This document shows positions 4,526-6,679 of a stretch of 6,679 nt of DNA, one piece after another. Numbering within the stretch: the first letter of the stretch is position 1; every line of letters begins with the position of its first letter. The DNA is from Prevotella sp. (GTDB lineage: Bacteria > Bacteroidota > Bacteroidia > Bacteroidales > Bacteroidaceae), in assembly GCA_017541365.1 (NCBI GenBank), contig JAFXZF010000107.1, forward strand, positions 1 through 6,679, written 5' to 3'. Below the pieces are notes generated by a model. It made no database searches and was not told the origin of the DNA. It worked only from the letters and a program-made list of their open reading frames with translations. The position numbers and the translations under genes are program-made.

Positions 4526-6147
4526 TGCAGGATTCAAATAAAAATAGCACTATACAGTATTCCTCCCTCTCTTGGGAGGGGGATGGGGGGAGGTTACTCC
4601 TCTTTGACTTCGGCTGTGTCATAGTAAACCTTGACAAGCAGCGATGCGTCAACGCACTCTACAAAGTGGGGTGCGGTGCCATAGCAGACTATGTCGATGA
4701 GCATCGCTCCGAAGACCTCTTTCATGAGATAGAATTAGGCGGTGAAACCGCAGCTTTCTGCGACGAGGCACGACGACAGTCCTCTTTTACCGACAACGAC
4801 GGCGTACATCACCCCTGCACCACCTCTGACGAGGATATTATATGGGCATGGAACGAACTGCTCACTGGCATCGACGTGGAGAAACTGCGTCTCATAAAGC
4901 ATCTGCACGACGACCTCGGATACAAAACTGCCATACTCTCCAACACCAACTGGATGCATTGGAACAAGTCAGTTGAGGATTTCTTTGGCATAGACGGTTA
5001 TAAGGTGGAGGACTATTTCGACCATGTATTCCTCTCCTGCAAACTGGGCATGGTGAAGCCCGACCCTCGTATCTACCAGCATGTAATTGATACCACAGGC
5101 GTAAAGATAGAAAACATTCTTTTCTTCGATGATTCCGCAAGAAATTGCGAGGGAGCACGTCAAATGGGCATCAATGCCATCCACGACCCGCATGGAAGTG
5201 AGTGGGTTAAAATACTCAGTAAGGATAACTATGAACTGAGAACTGTAAACTGTGAACTGAAAACAGCCGCCGTCATCGGCAATTTCGATGGAGTGCACCA
5301 AGGACATCGCTACATCCTTGACGAACTAAAGGAAGTGGCAGAGAAGGAACACCTCACGCCTCTCGCCATCACCTTCGACAAGCACCCTCGTGCTGTATTC
5401 CTGCCTGACTTCAAACCATCTTACATCAACACCATACCAGAGAAGATAGCCTTGCTTCAGAAAGAGGTGGGGAATGTTAAGGTCCTGTCATTCAATATGG
5501 ATCTTGCCAACGTCACTGCATACAACTTCATGAAAGACTATCTGCGCGATGAAATGGGGGTAAAAGTATTGTTATTAGGCTATGACAATAGGTTTGGCAA
5601 GCGTAACAATGACGAAAACTTCGATACATACTGCAGATATGGAGAGGAACTGGGCATCAAGGTTATTCAGGCTCACCCCATAGATGTGAAAGGCATCCGC
5701 GTATCATCATCACAGGTGCGCCACGCCATCGCCGACGGACGTATGGAGGAGGCAACCTTCTCCTTAGGCAGACCATTCTCCATCACTGGATGTGTCATCG
5801 AAGGACATCAGGAGGGACGCAAGATAGGTTTCCCCACTGCCAACATACTGCCTCCATGCGACAAGATAATGCCTCCTAACGGGGTGTATGCCACCAACGT
5901 CATCATCGACGGCAATATGTATAAAGGTATGACAAACGTGGGCACACGTCCTACATATAACACCAATTCTGCCGATAAAACCGTAACAATTGAAACAAAT
6001 ATCTTCGATTTCAACGAAGATATCTACGGAAAAGACATCACAGTAGAATTCCTTCACAAAGTACGCGACGAACAACATTTCAACTCCCCCGAAGCCCTGA
6101 AAGCGCAAATCACTAAAGACAAAGAAACCATTCTTCATCAACTATGA
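4525..6147 (+). CDS. ribF: fusion of HAD phosphatase with bifunctional riboflavin kinase/FAD synthetase
   Basis: 540 residues in two parts. Residues about 24-230 are a subclass IA HAD phosphatase of the YihX type: nucleophile D28 in LLLFDFGCVIVNLD, S139 in LSNTN, K178 in LGMVKPDP and D202-D203 in FFDDSARN. Residues 247-540 are a near-complete RibF. The FMN adenylyltransferase half has GNFDGVHQGH (252-261), FDKHP (284-288), GYDNRFG (352-358) and SSSQVR (394-399). The riboflavin kinase half has IGFPTAN (434-440), NVGTRPT (471-477) and E490 in ETNIFDF. It should make FMN and then FAD from riboflavin in the cytoplasm. The HAD substrate is unknown. The join (235-246, NYELRTVNCELK) is encoded by a 7-bp repeat, and residues 12-23 by another repeat. 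ATG 4525 overlaps the previous stop and is the only in-frame ATG before D28. No in-frame start lies near the RibF boundary; the nearest is Met214, inside the HAD fold. Confidence 0.88.
   Translation: MQDSNKNSTIQYSSLSWEGDGGRLLLFDFGCVIVNLDKQRCVNALYKVGCGAIADYVDEHRSEDLFHEIELGGETAAFCDEARRQSSFTDNDGVHHPCTTSDEDIIWAWNELLTGIDVEKLRLIKHLHDDLGYKTAILSNTNWMHWNKSVEDFFGIDGYKVEDYFDHVFLSCKLGMVKPDPRIYQHVIDTTGVKIENILFFDDSARNCEGARQMGINAIHDPHGSEWVKILSKDNYELRTVNCELKTAAVIGNFDGVHQGHRYILDELKEVAEKEHLTPLAITFDKHPRAVFLPDFKPSYINTIPEKIALLQKEVGNVKVLSFNMDLANVTAYNFMKDYLRDEMGVKVLLLGYDNRFGKRNNDENFDTYCRYGEELGIKVIQAHPIDVKGIRVSSSQVRHAIADGRMEEATFSLGRPFSITGCVIEGHQEGRKIGFPTANILPPCDKIMPPNGVYATNVIIDGNMYKGMTNVGTRPTYNTNSADKTVTIETNIFDFNEDIYGKDITVEFLHKVRDEQHFNSPEALKAQITKDKETILHQL
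4562..4593 (+). repeat. CCTCCC/GGGAGG dispersed-type repeat in the HAD N-terminus
   Basis: CCTCCC (4562-4567) and GGGAGG (4574-4579) form a perfect 6-bp stem with loop TCTCTT, followed by a G-rich segment in which GGGAGG recurs at 4588-4593. It encodes about residues 13-23 (SSLSWEGDGGR), immediately before the first beta strand of the HAD domain. C/G-rich hairpin sequences of this style occur in spacers of many Bacteroidetes genomes as far as I recall; only one copy is in this window, so its repeat status is inferred. Confidence 0.5.
5226..5260 (+). repeat. 7-bp array at the HAD-RibF junction
   Basis: Five units in register: TAACTAT, GAACTGA, GAACTGT, AAACTGT, GAACTGA. It encodes the inter-domain segment NYELRTVNCEL. 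The perfect repeat of GAACTGT would read GAA CTG TGA in this frame, a stop. Here base 5239 is A rather than T, which gives AGA (Arg239) and keeps the frame open through the array. Confidence 0.85.
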
Positions 6148-6173
6148 ACTGTGAACTATGAACTGTGAACTAT
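6139..6173 (+). repeat. 7-bp array with ATGA stop/start ladder between ribF and the protease gene
   Basis: Five units: CAACTAT, then GAACTGT and GAACTAT alternating. The ribF stop TGA (6145-6147) and the protease start ATG (6172-6174) both lie in the array. Three ATGA overlaps occur at 6144, 6158 and 6172, 14 bp apart. Between them are two 6-codon frames (6144-6161 and 6158-6175), each coding MNCEL and a stop. No Shine-Dalgarno sequence is seen. Confidence 0.85.
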
Positions 6174-6679
6174 GAAAAAGGTCCTCCTATACATTATTAT
6201 ATTCGTAGCAGTACAGCTCACTGTCACCTTTGGCGCAGCAGCTGTATTGGAACTGTGGTTCCCTGCCGTAAGTCCCACATCGCCAACGTCTATGATTATC
6301 ATCTCGGCAGTGACATCAGTTATCACCCTCGCCCTCTTCTTAGGTTTCAAGTGGTGTCCCGTTAGTCGAAACTATATCAGAACGCGTCCTTGGCAGGCTA
6401 TGATATGGACTGTGCTCCTCGCCATCGGTATCATACTGCCACTCGCATTGTTAGAGGAACAGATTCCCGAATCATGGCGCATTGACCTCGTAGGGGACGA
6501 ACTGATGCAGATGCTACAAACTACCGAGGGATATTTCGTAGTCTGCATGTTAGGGCCCCTTGCCGAGGAAGTAGTCTTCCGCGGTGCCATCATCCGCGCC
6601 CTGCAAGGGTATTTTGCAAAAAAACAGGCACAATCAACCAGAGGTAATCATAATTTTCAATTTTCAATTTTCAATTTTC
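6172..6679 (+). CDS. CPBP family intramembrane metalloprotease, 3' end outside window
   Basis: Starts at ATG 6172 (MKKVLLYIIIFVAVQ) and is open to the right edge, 169 codons. Hydrophobic segments at about 4-27, 40-60, 75-95 and 120-132 indicate an integral inner-membrane protein. The glutamate motif E132-E133-V-V-F-R137-G is the first signature of CPBP (Abi/CAAX-like) proteases, in which the two glutamates are part of the active site. The later FxxxH and HxxxN/B motifs would lie outside the window, so activity cannot be judged. Residues 158-169 (GNHNFQFSIFNF), in the loop between motif 1 and the next membrane helix, are encoded by a TTTTCAA repeat. The gene follows ribF through a stop/start ladder, implying one mRNA and coupled translation. 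The start could also be used by reinitiation only. Substrate unknown. Confidence 0.85.
   Translation, partial: MKKVLLYIIIFVAVQLTVTFGAAAVLELWFPAVSPTSPTSMIIISAVTSVITLALFLGFKWCPVSRNYIRTRPWQAMIWTVLLAIGIILPLALLEEQIPESWRIDLVGDELMQMLQTTEGYFVVCMLGPLAEEVVFRGAIIRALQGYFAKKQAQSTRGNHNFQFSIFNF
6643..6679 (+). repeat. TTTTCAA 7-bp array inside the CPBP protease gene, cut by the window edge
   Basis: The head GGTAATCATAATTTT (6643-6657) is identical to 3356-3370 and is followed by at least three CAATTTT-type 7-bp units to the end of the window. It is read in frame as GNHNFQFSIFNF, continuing the same frame choice as in the lipoprotein gene. The right boundary is not visible. Confidence 0.85.

Noticed and set aside
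4574..4593. Three-layer G-quadruplex
   Set aside because: Only three G tracts of at least three with loops between them are available; the fourth is GG. At most a two-layer form is possible, so it is not listed as a feature.
5164..5263. Separate internal start for RibF (Met214) or an out-of-frame ATG at 5231
   Set aside because: Met214 is inside the HAD fold just after the D202-D203 motif, and the ATG at 5231 is in another frame from RibF. A single fused protein is the simpler reading.
3265..6679. CRISPR array
   Set aside because: Repeats are 7-bp tandem units without spacers, and no cas gene is present.

Overview
The window looks like a piece of a Bacteroidales chromosome, most likely Prevotellaceae. 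Supporting this are promoter elements of the Bacteroidetes type (TTTG and TAnnTTTG), AT-rich leaders without a Shine-Dalgarno sequence, a DUF4294 protein, a DUF4369/thioredoxin-like lipoprotein, and pectate lyases with signal peptides ending in A/Q. Taxonomy is inferred from these features only.

Left half, minus strand: a DUF4294 secreted protein (2581-3240) is followed after 47 bp by a complete family 1 pectate lyase with a sorting-like C-terminus (857-2533). A good intrinsic terminator (792-831) and a good promoter (730-761) then separate it from a second secreted pectate-lyase-like protein that runs off the left edge (1-686). The two lyases suggest a pectin-degradation locus.

Right half, plus strand: from a divergent 103-bp intergenic region starts a tightly coupled three-gene run. 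It contains a lipoprotein with a DUF4369 domain and a cysteine-less thioredoxin fold (3344-4525), a 540-residue fusion of a HAD phosphatase to the bifunctional riboflavin kinase/FAD synthetase RibF (4525-6147), and a CPBP intramembrane protease that runs off the right edge (6172-6679). The first junction is a TAATG overlap. The second is a ladder of ATGA stop/start overlaps.

The most unusual content is the short repeats. Five arrays of a degenerate 7-bp unit (GAAYTRT-like, or TTTTCAA on the other strand) lie in the divergent promoter region, inside the lipoprotein signal peptide, at the HAD-RibF junction, at the ribF-CPBP junction and in a CPBP loop. Two arrays of a 6-bp unit (GTTNNN) bracket the pectate lyase gene. 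A CCTCCC/GGGAGG repeat sits in the N-terminus of the HAD protein. Sequence of a kind normally confined to spacers is therefore translated in at least five places here. It appears to have shaped a gene fusion, a signal peptide, a start/stop ladder and a linker. Beyond these repeats and the fusion, the gene content is ordinary; no defence system, mobile element or CRISPR array is visible.
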